Positions 1 through 6,170 of a DNA stretch of 10,365 bases are shown piece after piece. The position numbers were made by a program, and so were the translations under genes. Source of the stretch: an uncultured Nitrososphaera sp. (GTDB lineage: Archaea > Thermoproteota > Nitrososphaeria > Nitrososphaerales > Nitrososphaeraceae). The notes beneath the pieces are model-generated. The model was given only the letters and a program-made list of their open reading frames with translations, was not told the DNA's origin and did not search any database. The stretch lies in NCBI GenBank assembly GCA_946480575.1, contig CAMLKF010000061.1, positions 1 through 10,365 on the forward strand, in the 5' to 3' direction. The first letter of the stretch is position 1, and the number at the start of each line of letters is the position of its first letter.

Positions 1-1324
1 AAGGCATGACATCTTTTATTGCCTGGTCAAAATCATTTTGGGTTATTATGAGCTTGTCAAGTGTTTCCGGAGGAACCTTTTCATTCTCCAAGTTGATTTC
101 CGGAAGCATGCGCCTCAGGCACTTCATTGCCGCTTCCTTGCAGAGGTACTCGAGGTCCGCGCCCACAAAGCCGTGCGTCACTGCTGAAATCCTTGTCTGG
201 TCAACGCCCGGATCAAGGGGCATGTTGCGGCTATGCACTTGAAGTATCTCCAGCCGGCCGTATTTATCAGGAACTCTGATCTCTATTTCCCTGTCAAACC
301 TCCCAGGACGCCTGAGCGCCGGGTCGAGCGCGTTTGGCCTGTTAGTCGCTGCGATTACGATGACTCTGCCCCTTGCTTCAAGGCCGTCCATCAGCGACAG
401 CAGTTGCGACACGACTCTTCTCTCGACTTCGCCCGTAACTTCTTCTCTCTTGGGAGCAATGGAGTCAATTTCGTCTATGAATATGATTGAGGGTGCTTTC
501 TCTTTGGCTTCCTTGAATATCTCCCTCAGCCTTGCTTCCGACTCGCCGTAGAACTTGCTCATTATTTCGGGGCCGGAAATGCTGATAAAGTGGGCGTTGC
601 TCTCGTTTGCAACTGCTTTAGCCAGTAGAGTCTTGCCTGTACCGGGGGGCCCATGCAGCAACACGCCAGTGGGAGCCTCGATACCAAGCTTTTCAAAGAT
701 CTCTGGATGTCGCAGCGGCAGCTCTATCATTTCGCGCACCTTTTGGATCTCTTCTTTCAAGCCGCCAATATCCTCGTAAGACACCTGAGGGACCCCGCGC
801 ATCGTTTCTGCTCCGACTTCTGTGATGCTGAATACCGTCTTTGGAGTCACGAGAGCCGCATTTTCGGAAGTGACGACAGGCGTTATACCTGCAATTTGAA
901 ACGTGAGCCTGCCGCCAAAGTATGGAACCATCACGTTGTCGCCCTTAACAACCGGTATGCTTTCAAGCGCGTCTGCAAGGTATCTTTCGTCGATTGGCGG
1001 TATGGGCTCTAGGGGAGCCACCATAACTTTTTGGGCCGATACTGCCTTTATCTTCTTGACAATCACCGTGTCGCCTATTGCTATGCCGGCGTTGTTCCTC
1101 ACAAGGCCGTCTACACGGATTATGCCCTTGCCCTCATCGGAGGGGTAAAGGGGTAAACACTTGGCAACCGTCCTGCGCTTGCCTCTCACTTCGACTACAT
1201 CGCCGGTGCTCATGCCGAGCGAGTCCATTACGTCATAATCAATCCTTGCAATTCCGCGGCCGACATCCCTCGTGTATGACTCGAGTGCCTTGAGCGTTAT
1301 CGTAGTAGAGTTATCCGGAGCCAT
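1..1324 (-). CDS. cdc48: Cdc48/VCP-type AAA+ ATPase, N-terminal part
   Basis: The gene runs leftwards off the window; 441 codons are visible of a family that is usually about 730-780 residues. Cdc48/p97 uses ATP to unfold and extract proteins from complexes in the cytoplasm, in archaea probably feeding the proteasome. Residues 1 to about 185 read as the double-psi barrel plus second subdomain of the Cdc48 N domain. The D1 ATPase follows: Walker A GPPGTGKT at 225-232, Walker B IIFIDEID at 280-287 with E285 as the expected catalytic glutamate, sensor-1 Asn at 328 in ATNRP, and the RRPGRFD segment at 338-344 carrying the candidate arginine finger. The D2 ATPase lies outside the window. ATG at 1322-1324 fits the family N-terminus. 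TATAAA lies at 1338-1343 on the minus strand, oddly close to the start; a weaker AATTTT at 1352-1357 has better spacing. Family assignment is very secure. Confidence 0.97.
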   Translation of the reverse strand, partial: MAPDNSTTITLKALESYTRDVGRGIARIDYDVMDSLGMSTGDVVEVRGKRRTVAKCLPLYPSDEGKGIIRVDGLVRNNAGIAIGDTVIVKKIKAVSAQKVMVAPLEPIPPIDERYLADALESIPVVKGDNVMVPYFGGRLTFQIAGITPVVTSENAALVTPKTVFSITEVGAETMRGVPQVSYEDIGGLKEEIQKVREMIELPLRHPEIFEKLGIEAPTGVLLHGPPGTGKTLLAKAVANESNAHFISISGPEIMSKFYGESEARLREIFKEAKEKAPSIIFIDEIDSIAPKREEVTGEVERRVVSQLLSLMDGLEARGRVIVIAATNRPNALDPALRRPGRFDREIEIRVPDKYGRLEILQVHSRNMPLDPGVDQTRISAVTHGFVGADLEYLCKEAAMKCLRRMLPEINLENEKVPPETLDKLIITQNDFDQAIKDVMP

Positions 1325-1482
1325 GATCTTAGACCGCTTTATACAATGGCGAAAATTGCTAATGAATGTACAGACGGGAAAGGAGAGTACAATTGCTTTT
1401 TTTCCGGGTATGCTCTGTTGTTGCTGTCTGCCCTGCCGGCGCTGGAATGGCAATGTCATTTGCACACATGAGTAACAACTCA

Positions 1483-1488
1483 TATAAA
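1483..1488 (+). promoter_or_regulatory. TATA-like box before the NADH dehydrogenase remnant
   Basis: TATAAA stands about 50 bases before the TTG that would have started the broken NADH dehydrogenase. Archaeal initiation about 26 bases downstream would put the transcript start near 1511. It may be a surviving promoter of the dead gene. The match is short, so this is weak. Confidence 0.3.
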
Positions 1489-1536
1489 CAATAATTTCGT
1501 TCGAAAAAAATTATCGGTAGGTAGATCGACTACAAC

Positions 1537-1735
1537 TTGACTAAGAAAAAGAAGAGCGTATTGATATTTGGCGCAGGAAGGATACGGCGGAATATTTGCG
1601 GCGGCAACCTGTGCAATGAAAGAAAACACCCTTTTTTGACGTCACTCTGGTCGACAAGAGCCCTTACCACCAGCCAGCTTCTTCTCCCATCCAGATCAGA
1701 TTTATTAGATATGGTACGCCAGCTAGCTCGTCACA
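1537..1735 (+). pseudogene. Remnant of type-II NADH dehydrogenase N-terminus, frameshifted
   Basis: Read in successive frames, this stretch spells the beginning of an FAD-dependent NADH dehydrogenase (NDH-2 family). Frame one from TTG 1537 gives TKKKKSVLIFGAG, the first strand and glycine motif of the FAD-binding fold. From 1580 another frame continues GYGGIFAAATCAMKENT. From 1635 a third gives FDVTLVDKSPYHQ, the second strand with the ribose-binding acid. Around 1675-1735 come QLLL and then QIRFIRYGTPA, resembling the family's LLQQIHxxASGT stretch. A duplication around GGAAGGA (1576-1582) and at least two more shifts break the frame. Only about 65 residues of a roughly 400-residue enzyme remain, so the gene is also truncated. 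The pieces are seen directly; the family call rests on the motif order. Confidence 0.65.
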
Positions 1736-1738
1736 ATC

Positions 1739-2182
1739 ATGGTAGCAGCTGCTGCCGCCTCCGGAAAGGGAAAAGCGGGCAAAAAGGCAACGATGCAGGA
1801 TGTCGACCTGCTGATGAGGATAGCCAAGCTGTACAACACCGACTATGACTTTCAGGCAACAGAATGGTTCTGGGGAAGCTTTCATGAAGACACCATCGAG
1901 AAGTTCACGAGCAAGTGGCCGCAAGGGAGCAGGGAGTACCAGTTCCTTGAAAGGTTCACCTCGAAATTCGAGCTCGCTGGCCTTCTGATAAAGAAAGGAT
2001 TCCTGAGCGCGGACCTCTTCTTTGACCGTTACGGCTCGCTCCGGACGGAATGGGGCAAGTGCAGACCGATAATCTACGGCCTGCGGGAGAAGTGGAACGA
2101 GCCGCGATACCGCGAGAACTTTCAGCTTCTGGCAGAGCTTGGCAAGAAATGGCAGGAAACGCACCCGCCCAAGGTCGGGTGA
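1739..2182 (+). CDS. Hypothetical protein, possibly DUF4760-like
   Basis: A 147-residue soluble protein with no signal peptide or membrane span. The first 18 residues are Ala/Gly/Lys-rich and probably disordered. The rest looks helical and aromatic-rich, with WFWGSF near 43-48, a central FELAGLLIKKGFLSADLFF and later RPIIYGLREKW. Those two stretches vaguely recall DUF4760 proteins, but I do not recognise the family with confidence and propose no function. ATG 1739 is the annotated start; ATG 1793 would remove the low-complexity tail. TTTATTA at 1701-1707, inside the NADH dehydrogenase remnant, is well placed as its TATA box. Codon third positions favour this strand over the long opposite-strand frame. 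The gene ends 9 bases before the convergent gene's stop. Confidence 0.7.
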   Translation: MVAAAAASGKGKAGKKATMQDVDLLMRIAKLYNTDYDFQATEWFWGSFHEDTIEKFTSKWPQGSREYQFLERFTSKFELAGLLIKKGFLSADLFFDRYGSLRTEWGKCRPIIYGLREKWNEPRYRENFQLLAELGKKWQETHPPKVG

Positions 2183-2191
2183 TGATGATCA

Positions 2192-2887
2192 TTACACAAG
2201 CGCAAATTTCATGCCTGCATTGCTTGCACCATCGGCCACCGCATAGCAGATACAGCCGTCCTTGATCATCGGTTTGTCAAACAATACCGGATACCCGGCA
2301 CCTGCGCTGTCGCTGTTTGGCACGAGCCTGCTGTACGGCCGGTAAGTTATCGCCAAGGAGACATCGTCGGGAATGCCGTACATGAGGTTTGAGACCTCGA
2401 CTCTGTACCGCACGGGAAACGGCGGGCCGCCGGCCTTGTTCCACCACTCTATCCCGGTAAACTGGTTCTTGCCTTCATAGGTAATTCCTACTCTTCCACC
2501 GCCGGCATTGAAGACAAAGTTCTCAGTTTCCTTTGTGTTCTGGTCGGTGACGGAATACTCTATAGACCTGCTGTCCTTTCGCATTACTATCTGCCGCAAG
2601 TATGAATGGCCGACAATGGGCAGCACCTTGGTGAACTTGTAGCGGTTGACCCCGCCAAAAATCGCCCAAAAGTTGTCCCTGTCGTTGAACTGGCATATCA
2701 GGTTCAGCTCGATTGGCACATTCCGCCTGTCAAACACTTCAAGCAGGTAGAGCATCCACGACCTGCCCGGCATGCGGTTTCCCATGTCTTCCCGAATCGT
2801 GATGGTGTCAGTCACTGCAGCAACGCCTCTTGGAAACGAGGATGATGATGCGGCAAGGCACATCGACCCGACCCAAAAGTGACCCAT
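2192..2887 (-). CDS. Hypothetical protein, probably beta-rich
   Basis: A 231-residue protein I cannot assign to a family. The first 24 residues are short on charge but do not make a clean signal peptide. From about residue 25 (VTDTITIRED) the chain alternates hydrophobic and polar residues with many Gly, Tyr, Phe and Trp, as in a beta-sandwich or barrel. Recognisable stretches are WMLYLLEVFD, FWAIFGGVNRYKF, QFTGIEWWNKAGGPPFP and the final CICYAVADGASNAG. The ATG at 2885-2887 is supported by an A/T box at 2910-2916 about 26 bases upstream, the spacing of a leaderless archaeal transcript. Internal starts at residue 9 (ATG) or 25 (GTG) remain possible. It faces the Ig-like gene at 3008 across a 120-base divergent intergenic stretch. 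Confidence 0.7.
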   Translation of the reverse strand: MGHFWVGSMCLAASSSSFPRGVAAVTDTITIREDMGNRMPGRSWMLYLLEVFDRRNVPIELNLICQFNDRDNFWAIFGGVNRYKFTKVLPIVGHSYLRQIVMRKDSRSIEYSVTDQNTKETENFVFNAGGGRVGITYEGKNQFTGIEWWNKAGGPPFPVRYRVEVSNLMYGIPDDVSLAITYRPYSRLVPNSDSAGAGYPVLFDKPMIKDGCICYAVADGASNAGMKFALV

Positions 2888-2909
2888 GCCAATTGATGCT
2901 CAATGATCG

Positions 2910-2916
2910 TTAATTT
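2910..2916 (-). promoter_or_regulatory. TATA-like box for the 2192-2887 gene
   Basis: The minus strand reads AAATTAA here. Its centre lies 26 bases before the ATG at 2887, the distance expected when an archaeal mRNA begins at or next to its start codon. No competing ribosome binding site is visible. Confidence 0.45.
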
Positions 2917-2961
2917 GCATTGCTGGCGCAGCCATTGATAAGCCTGTGCCAACAACGATAG

Positions 2962-2967
2962 TTTAAT
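2962..2967 (+). promoter_or_regulatory. TATA-like box for the membrane-anchored Ig-like gene
   Basis: TTTAAT here would place transcription start near 2991, about 17 bases before the TTG at 3008. Together with the minus-strand box at 2910-2916 it makes 2888-3007 a compact divergent promoter region. Confidence 0.35.
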
Positions 2968-3007
2968 CAGTTTTCATTAGAGCAGAAATTCAAAATCATT
3001 AAGATGC

Positions 3008-3538
3008 TTGCAGAATTGGCAATGGCTGATGGGCCTGCTAACTTGGATAGCCATTGGAGTCATAGTACTGGTAGTGATAGGCCTAGGAGTGGGCGTGTTC
3101 TTTTCCGGGCTGATAAGAGGAGCGGAGATAGTCGCGGAAAACCCTGCTGTGCAGAACGCCTCTGAGGAGGCTCAAGAATTCGTCCAGGACAGGATAGACC
3201 CTGACGTAAGTGGCGACGGCGTTCTGGTAATAACCACGAGCAAGTTCGCCTACAGCGTGGGCGAGCCGGTAGTGATTACGGTCAAGAACAACGGCGACGA
3301 AACACTGGTGTTTCCCGACTCTGCGCTTGGGCTTGAGATCCAGAACACAAACACGGGAGTGGAATACGGCGCGCCGGCAGCTCAGGTCATAACCGAGCTC
3401 GAGCCAGAGCAGTCAAAGGAAATAACGTGGCAGGACGATAGCGCCGGCCCCGGCGACTATTCTGCAACCGTGCACACGACGGCGCCTTCGAACTCAGGCA
3501 TCATAACCGCACAGGTCAATTTCGAGATTACAGGATGA
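3008..3538 (+). CDS. Membrane-anchored protein with one Ig-like domain
   Basis: A 176-residue protein. Residues about 9-37 form one very hydrophobic span (WIAIGVIVLVVIGLGVGVFF), an uncleaved signal anchor. An acidic linker rich in Ala, Glu and Asp follows to about residue 70. The rest is a beta-sandwich-like domain: SKFAYSVGEPVVITVKN, then hydrophobic strands, LEPEQSKEITW and GDYSATV. That layout matches the BsuPI/CARDB style of Ig-like fold used for binding in many secreted proteins, but the exact family is not settled. The domain should lie outside the membrane; partner and role are unknown. TTG 3008 is used here; ATG 3029 (residue 8) is an equally plausible start and keeps the anchor. The last 11 bases overlap the end of the arginine decarboxylase gene on the other strand. 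Confidence 0.75.
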   Translation: MQNWQWLMGLLTWIAIGVIVLVVIGLGVGVFFSGLIRGAEIVAENPAVQNASEEAQEFVQDRIDPDVSGDGVLVITTSKFAYSVGEPVVITVKNNGDETLVFPDSALGLEIQNTNTGVEYGAPAAQVITELEPEQSKEITWQDDSAGPGDYSATVHTTAPSNSGIITAQVNFEITG

Positions 3539-4112
3539 GAACCGCTGCGCTGACGACCGTTGTCCAGAGGCCGTCCTTGTGGCCTTCCGCCGACTGCGTA
3601 AAGTTCTGCGTCCTGTAGATCTTTCCTGAAAGCCTCCACTGCTCCTCTTTTTCGTTCCACGCAAGGGTCGGGTCGTTTGGCAACCCGAGAGTAGTGGCAA
3701 GCATCTCCATTGCCATGTCTTCCGCATAGTCGCCGGCCTTTTGCGCGGTTTCGCCTGTGGGATGGTGCTCAGACAAATAGCCATGTTGGCTTTCGTCTGC
3801 AGGGCGGGCAAGTCCTATCGACGCTGCTATGAGCCTGTTGGGCTCGTTCGTGGCAGACCTTGCCATTATCGTAAAAGCGATCTGGCCCGGCCGCAAATGC
3901 CTGCGCCCTTCCTGCCTGCTCACTACCTTGCAGTGGGGCGGCATGATGCTTGACACAGAAACCAGGTTGAGGTCTGCAATCTCGGCGTCTCTCAATGCCA
4001 GCTCAAAGCTCGTCAAATACTCCTTGTGGACTCCCTTGCCCTTGGTAAAGAACATCATCTTGGGGACGTAGAAGGCCGGGTTGTCCGCCTGCGGCTGCTG
4101 TTCCTCAATCAT
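3528..4112 (-). CDS. pdaD: Pyruvoyl-dependent arginine decarboxylase
   Basis: Decarboxylates arginine to agmatine, the first step of archaeal polyamine synthesis, in the cytoplasm. From ATG 4112 the protein is 194 residues, close to the usual 150-195. The diagnostic self-cleavage site is present as LVSVSSIMPP; by analogy with the Methanocaldococcus jannaschii enzyme the chain is cut between S54 and S55, and S55 becomes the pyruvoyl cofactor. GYLSEHHPTGET carries the conserved acidic residue expected to be catalytic, and the C-terminal GLWTTVVSAAVL is the usual final strand. A TTG at 4133 adds seven residues in frame; the ATG fits the family better, but the TTG spacing to the shared TATA box at 4162-4167 (32 bases) is also acceptable. 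The family call is firm. Confidence 0.92.
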   Translation of the reverse strand: MIEEQQPQADNPAFYVPKMMFFTKGKGVHKEYLTSFELALRDAEIADLNLVSVSSIMPPHCKVVSRQEGRRHLRPGQIAFTIMARSATNEPNRLIAASIGLARPADESQHGYLSEHHPTGETAQKAGDYAEDMAMEMLATTLGLPNDPTLAWNEKEEQWRLSGKIYRTQNFTQSAEGHKDGLWTTVVSAAVLIL

Positions 4113-4161
4113 CACACAAGCAATAGCAGACAAGCCAGATTAGCGTTGCAGCAGCTTTCAA

Positions 4162-4167
4162 TATATA
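4162..4167. promoter_or_regulatory. Symmetric TATA box shared by two divergent genes
   Basis: The sequence TATATA reads the same on both strands. To the right its centre is about 25 bases from the TTG at 4190, ideal for a leaderless transcript. To the left it is about 32 bases from the TTG at 4133 and 53 from the ATG at 4112, leaving a short 5' leader. No other good TATA box is visible in the 77-base gap, so it probably drives both genes. Confidence 0.5.
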
Positions 4168-4189
4168 CTACAAAAATCAAGAACGGCTG

Positions 4190-5068
4190 TTGGCAAGGAT
4201 AGGCAGGGCATCTATTGGGCGCAGGCTCGCTGCAAAAGTGATGGGAGTAATCAACGTCAGTCCAGAGTCGTTTTACAAGGGCTCTGTCAGAACGACTGAT
4301 CAGGAAATTGCCGCAGCTGCTAGGGAGATGCAGCAGGACGGTGCGCACATCATCGATGTCGGCGCAATGTCGACGGCGCCCTACCTTGAAACAATCATTC
4401 CCATAGAGGAGGAAGCGAAGAGGATGATACGCGCAATTAAAATAATAAAAAGCGCTTGCGGCCTGCCCATCTCGGCAGATACGCCAAGGGCCGCCGTCGC
4501 AGAGCAGGCAATAGCAGCCGGCGCAGACGCTATCAACGACGTGACTGGGCTCAAGTACGACAACAACATGGCAGGCATAGTTGCAAAGGCTGGCGTGCCT
4601 GTCATTGTGGGCGCCTACAGCCGCTCGCCTGCCACTACAGGCAAGATGCCGGGCACAGTCAGAGCATTAAGGGAAAGCATTGCCTTGGCAAAAAAGGCTG
4701 GTGTCAAAGAAGAAGAAGAAGATGATGATGATGGCAGCATAATCGTTGATCCATCGATAGGCTTTTTCCGGCAGGAAGGCAAAAACCCGTTCTTTACAAA
4801 AATGGTCGATCTGCCTTGGTACACGCGCGACATCGAAGTACTGTCAAACCTGAACAAGCTTGCGATCCTGAAAAAGCCGGTGTGCGTCTCTGTTTCAAGA
4901 AAGTCGTTCATTGGTCACCTGCTGAACCTGCAGAATGCAGAAGAGCGCCTTGTGCCGTCCGTAGTGTGCGAAGCGATGGCAGCGCTCAGTGGCGCAAGCA
5001 TTATCAGGACGCACAACGTCAAAGAAACCGTGCAGGCGTTGACGATGCTGCAGCTGCTGATGCCGTAG
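4190..5068 (+). CDS. Dihydropteroate synthase family enzyme (FolP-like, archaeal type)
   Basis: A 292-residue TIM-barrel protein of the pterin-binding family. Family motifs run in order: VMGVINVSPESF at 17-28 with N22, IIDVGAMSTAP at 54-64, SADTPRAAVAEQAIAAGADA at 95-114 then INDVTG, IIVDPSIGF at 184-192, SRKSFIG at 236-242, and IIRTHNVKETVQAL at 271-284 in place of the bacterial RVHDV end. The bacterial MHMxG loop after INDVSG is absent (VIVGAYSRSP instead), so the substrate may not be plain p-aminobenzoate; in archaea relatives are tied to tetrahydrofolate or tetrahydromethanopterin synthesis. A run of four Glu and four Asp (174-181) is an acidic insert in a loop. The TTG start keeps the normal N-terminus and sits at leaderless distance from the TATA box at 4162. 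Family sure; exact reaction not. Confidence 0.88.
   Translation: MARIGRASIGRRLAAKVMGVINVSPESFYKGSVRTTDQEIAAAAREMQQDGAHIIDVGAMSTAPYLETIIPIEEEAKRMIRAIKIIKSACGLPISADTPRAAVAEQAIAAGADAINDVTGLKYDNNMAGIVAKAGVPVIVGAYSRSPATTGKMPGTVRALRESIALAKKAGVKEEEEDDDDGSIIVDPSIGFFRQEGKNPFFTKMVDLPWYTRDIEVLSNLNKLAILKKPVCVSVSRKSFIGHLLNLQNAEERLVPSVVCEAMAALSGASIIRTHNVKETVQALTMLQLLMP
4709..4732 (+). repeat. In-frame trinucleotide repeat, (GAA)4(GAT)4
   Basis: Four GAA codons followed directly by four GAT codons inside the dihydropteroate-synthase-family gene encode EEEEDDDD. Such a tract can change length by replication slippage in three-base steps without breaking the frame. Confidence 0.9.
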
Positions 5069-5166
5069 CAGTAGGATGGTTGCAATTGAAGCATTTGATG
5101 AAAGGTCTGACTCGTCATTTCTCATTCATAAAAACACCACGCCATGAAGATCAGTTGCTTCCGACA

Positions 5167-5188
5167 CGATATAAGGTACCGTATATCG
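5167..5188. repeat. 22-base near-perfect palindrome
   Basis: CGATATA, A, GGTACC, G, TATATCG: the two arms match fully except for one A/G pair next to the central GGTACC. It lies between the convergent ends of the dihydropteroate-synthase-family gene and the small zinc-ribbon gene. It has no T-tract, so it does not look like a simple terminator; a binding site for a dimeric protein or a hairpin in both 3' ends is possible. Confidence 0.6.
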
Positions 5189-5231
5189 CTCGACATATGC
5201 CAACAGCGATCGCCATAAAGGAAATGCTTAG

Positions 5232-5399
5232 CTACTGTTCTTCAACTCTTCTTATCCTAAACGGTGTATGTTTGCCACCATGGCATACCGGACAGTCTCG
5301 ATTAGGTCTATACTGTACATCAAAGATAATGCCACATGTATTGCATATCTGAATATTTTGAGGCACGAGGATAGTACAATGAACAATTGCATTCGCCAT
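5232..5399 (-). CDS. Small zinc-ribbon protein (55 aa)
   Basis: A 55-residue reading frame from ATG 5397-5399 to TAG 5232-5234. Two Cys pairs, ICNTCGIIFD at 18-27 and DCPVCHGG at 34-41, are spaced like the two knuckles of a zinc ribbon (CxxC, 12 residues, CxxC). The tail is basic and then acidic (RIRRVEEQ). Such mini ribbons usually bind nucleic acid or a partner protein, but nothing here tells which. Spacing and residue choice make chance unlikely, although the frame is short. It is divergent from the next small Cys protein at 5508 across about 110 bases. No strong TATA box is visible; GATTAAAC about 10 bases before the start is too close. Confidence 0.65.
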   Translation of the reverse strand: MANAIVHCTILVPQNIQICNTCGIIFDVQYRPNRDCPVCHGGKHTPFRIRRVEEQ

Positions 5400-5507
5400 A
5401 GTTAAGCGTTTAATCCAGAGGATGCATTTTGTTGGATGCTAACTTGTCGAATTCTCCAGTAATGCAAACAACCTTATGAAAGACGAGTTTACGATACAAT
5501 TTAGAGC

Positions 5508-5648
5508 ATGTATGTACGTTGCAAGTCATGCGGAAAAGGGTTTCAAGACCTTGTTGAGGGCGTGCAATATTCAAGCGCCGCTAAAGGTTTTCTAGTGTTC
5601 TGCTCAGACCTTTGTTGCAAGAATTACCTTGATTCAGCTATGAAGTGA
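5508..5648 (+). CDS. Small metal-binding protein, TRASH/MYM-like (46 aa)
   Basis: ATG 5508 to TGA 5646-5648 encodes 46 residues. VRCKSCGKGF at 3-12 gives a first CxxCG knuckle, and LVFCSDLCCKNYLDS at 29-43 gives FCSxxC with an aromatic after it. The order CxxCG ... FCSxxCxxxY is the pattern of TRASH/MYM-type zinc fingers, known in archaea in metal sensing or handling and as stand-alone miniproteins. The chain is little more than the finger itself. An A/T box around 5473-5478 (TTATGA) is loosely placed upstream. The pattern is seen; the family name is by resemblance. Confidence 0.65.
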   Translation: MYVRCKSCGKGFQDLVEGVQYSSAAKGFLVFCSDLCCKNYLDSAMK

Positions 5649-5698
5649 TGATGACAGAAACAGAGAAAAACTGCTGCACTATTATTCGTCATGTCCTT

Positions 5699-5706
5699 AA
5701 ATATAA
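5699..5706 (+). promoter_or_regulatory. TATA box before a 27-residue ORF
   Basis: AAATATAA is one of the best TATA-like matches in the window. Its centre is 27 bases before the ATG at 5729, the expected leaderless distance. Confidence 0.45.
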
Positions 5707-5728
5707 CGCCTTCCCATCTATAGTAAAA

Positions 5729-5812
5729 ATGGGGAAGATTAAGAAGAGAAGGAAAAGCTCGACAAAGAAAAGCGTAAATGCAAAATCAAACTATCGAAGA
5801 GAGTCGGCGTAG
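5729..5812 (+). CDS. Possible 27-aa strongly basic peptide
   Basis: The frame starts MGKIKKRRKSSTKKSV and ends NYRRESA, with ten Lys/Arg in the first 14 residues after the initiator region and no acidic residue until the end. A peptide this basic could bind nucleic acid or ribosomes. The case for a gene rests on the well-spaced TATA box at 5699-5706 and the biased composition. Against it, the length is well within chance for an A-rich stretch and I know no matching family. Confidence 0.3.
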   Translation: MGKIKKRRKSSTKKSVNAKSNYRRESA

Positions 5813-5868
5813 TTACTCTTCATGTCAAGTAGGGCGACGACAACGTCCGATATGTTTGACGAGAACCA

Positions 5869-5875
5869 TTAATAA
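5869..5875 (+). promoter_or_regulatory. TATA-like box for the 5901-6059 gene
   Basis: TTAATAA is centred 29 bases before ATG 5901. It supports starting the small zinc protein there rather than at the in-frame ATG 5778. Confidence 0.4.
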
Positions 5876-5900
5876 GCACAAGAACAACAGTGTCTCTCGT

Positions 5901-6059
5901 ATGTCAATTCTTCAGAAGGTGCTTGAAGGCAAACCACATTGCCCACTTTGTGGATGTCTAATGGATAAAGAAGGAGCATCCTTCGCATCAAGCAATATAT
6001 ATTTTGGAATGCAATATTTCTGCAACAACCCTGTATGCTGTATCAGGCCCATTCGTTAG
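5901..6059 (+). CDS. Small zinc-binding protein (52 aa)
   Basis: ATG 5901 to TAG 6057-6059 encodes 52 residues. After a short helix (MSILQKVLEG) come HCPLCGCLM at 14-22 and YFCNNPVCC at 39-47, two Cys knuckles set apart by a loop with aromatic residues, as in a zinc ribbon or one-domain zinc finger. No DNA-binding tail is present. The same frame stays open back to ATG 5778, but those 41 residues are Ser/Arg-rich with no pattern and the TATA-like box at 5869-5875 favours the shorter form. It lies about 110 bases before the radical SAM gene on the same strand, so co-transcription is possible but unproven. Confidence 0.6.
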   Translation: MSILQKVLEGKPHCPLCGCLMDKEGASFASSNIYFGMQYFCNNPVCCIRPIR

Positions 6060-6170
6060 AAGCAATGATAGCGAATAAACGAAGTTTCTTAAGCTGAAGA
6101 ACGTAAAGAAGCTCGTTATGAGGTTCTTATTACTTGGTGCCGCGCCTGTGACTAGTACTTACAATACCGT

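Noticed and set aside
1366..1494. A 42-codon plus-strand frame ([13 protein letters not shown]...) between cdc48 and the NADH dehydrogenase remnant
   Set aside because: Length is within chance and there is no motif or promoter; the 1325-1536 gap otherwise shows only promoter-like A/T boxes.
1664..2164. A 166-codon frame on the minus strand
   Set aside because: It lies opposite the 1739-2182 gene. The plus-strand product has protein-like hydrophobic spacing and G/C-ending codons, and the minus product does not.
5206..5213. GCGATCGC octamer
   Set aside because: A single copy; no repeated array as in genomes where this octamer is abundant, so it is probably chance.
4816..5352. A 178-codon plus-strand frame running past the end of the FolP-like gene
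   Set aside because: Its first half is another frame of the clearly coding FolP-like gene and its second half is antisense to the small zinc-ribbon gene; the product shows no pattern.
5778..5900. N-terminal extension of the 52-residue zinc protein to ATG 5778
   Set aside because: The added 41 residues are patternless, overlap the possible basic peptide, and the TATA-like box at 5869-5875 points to ATG 5901.
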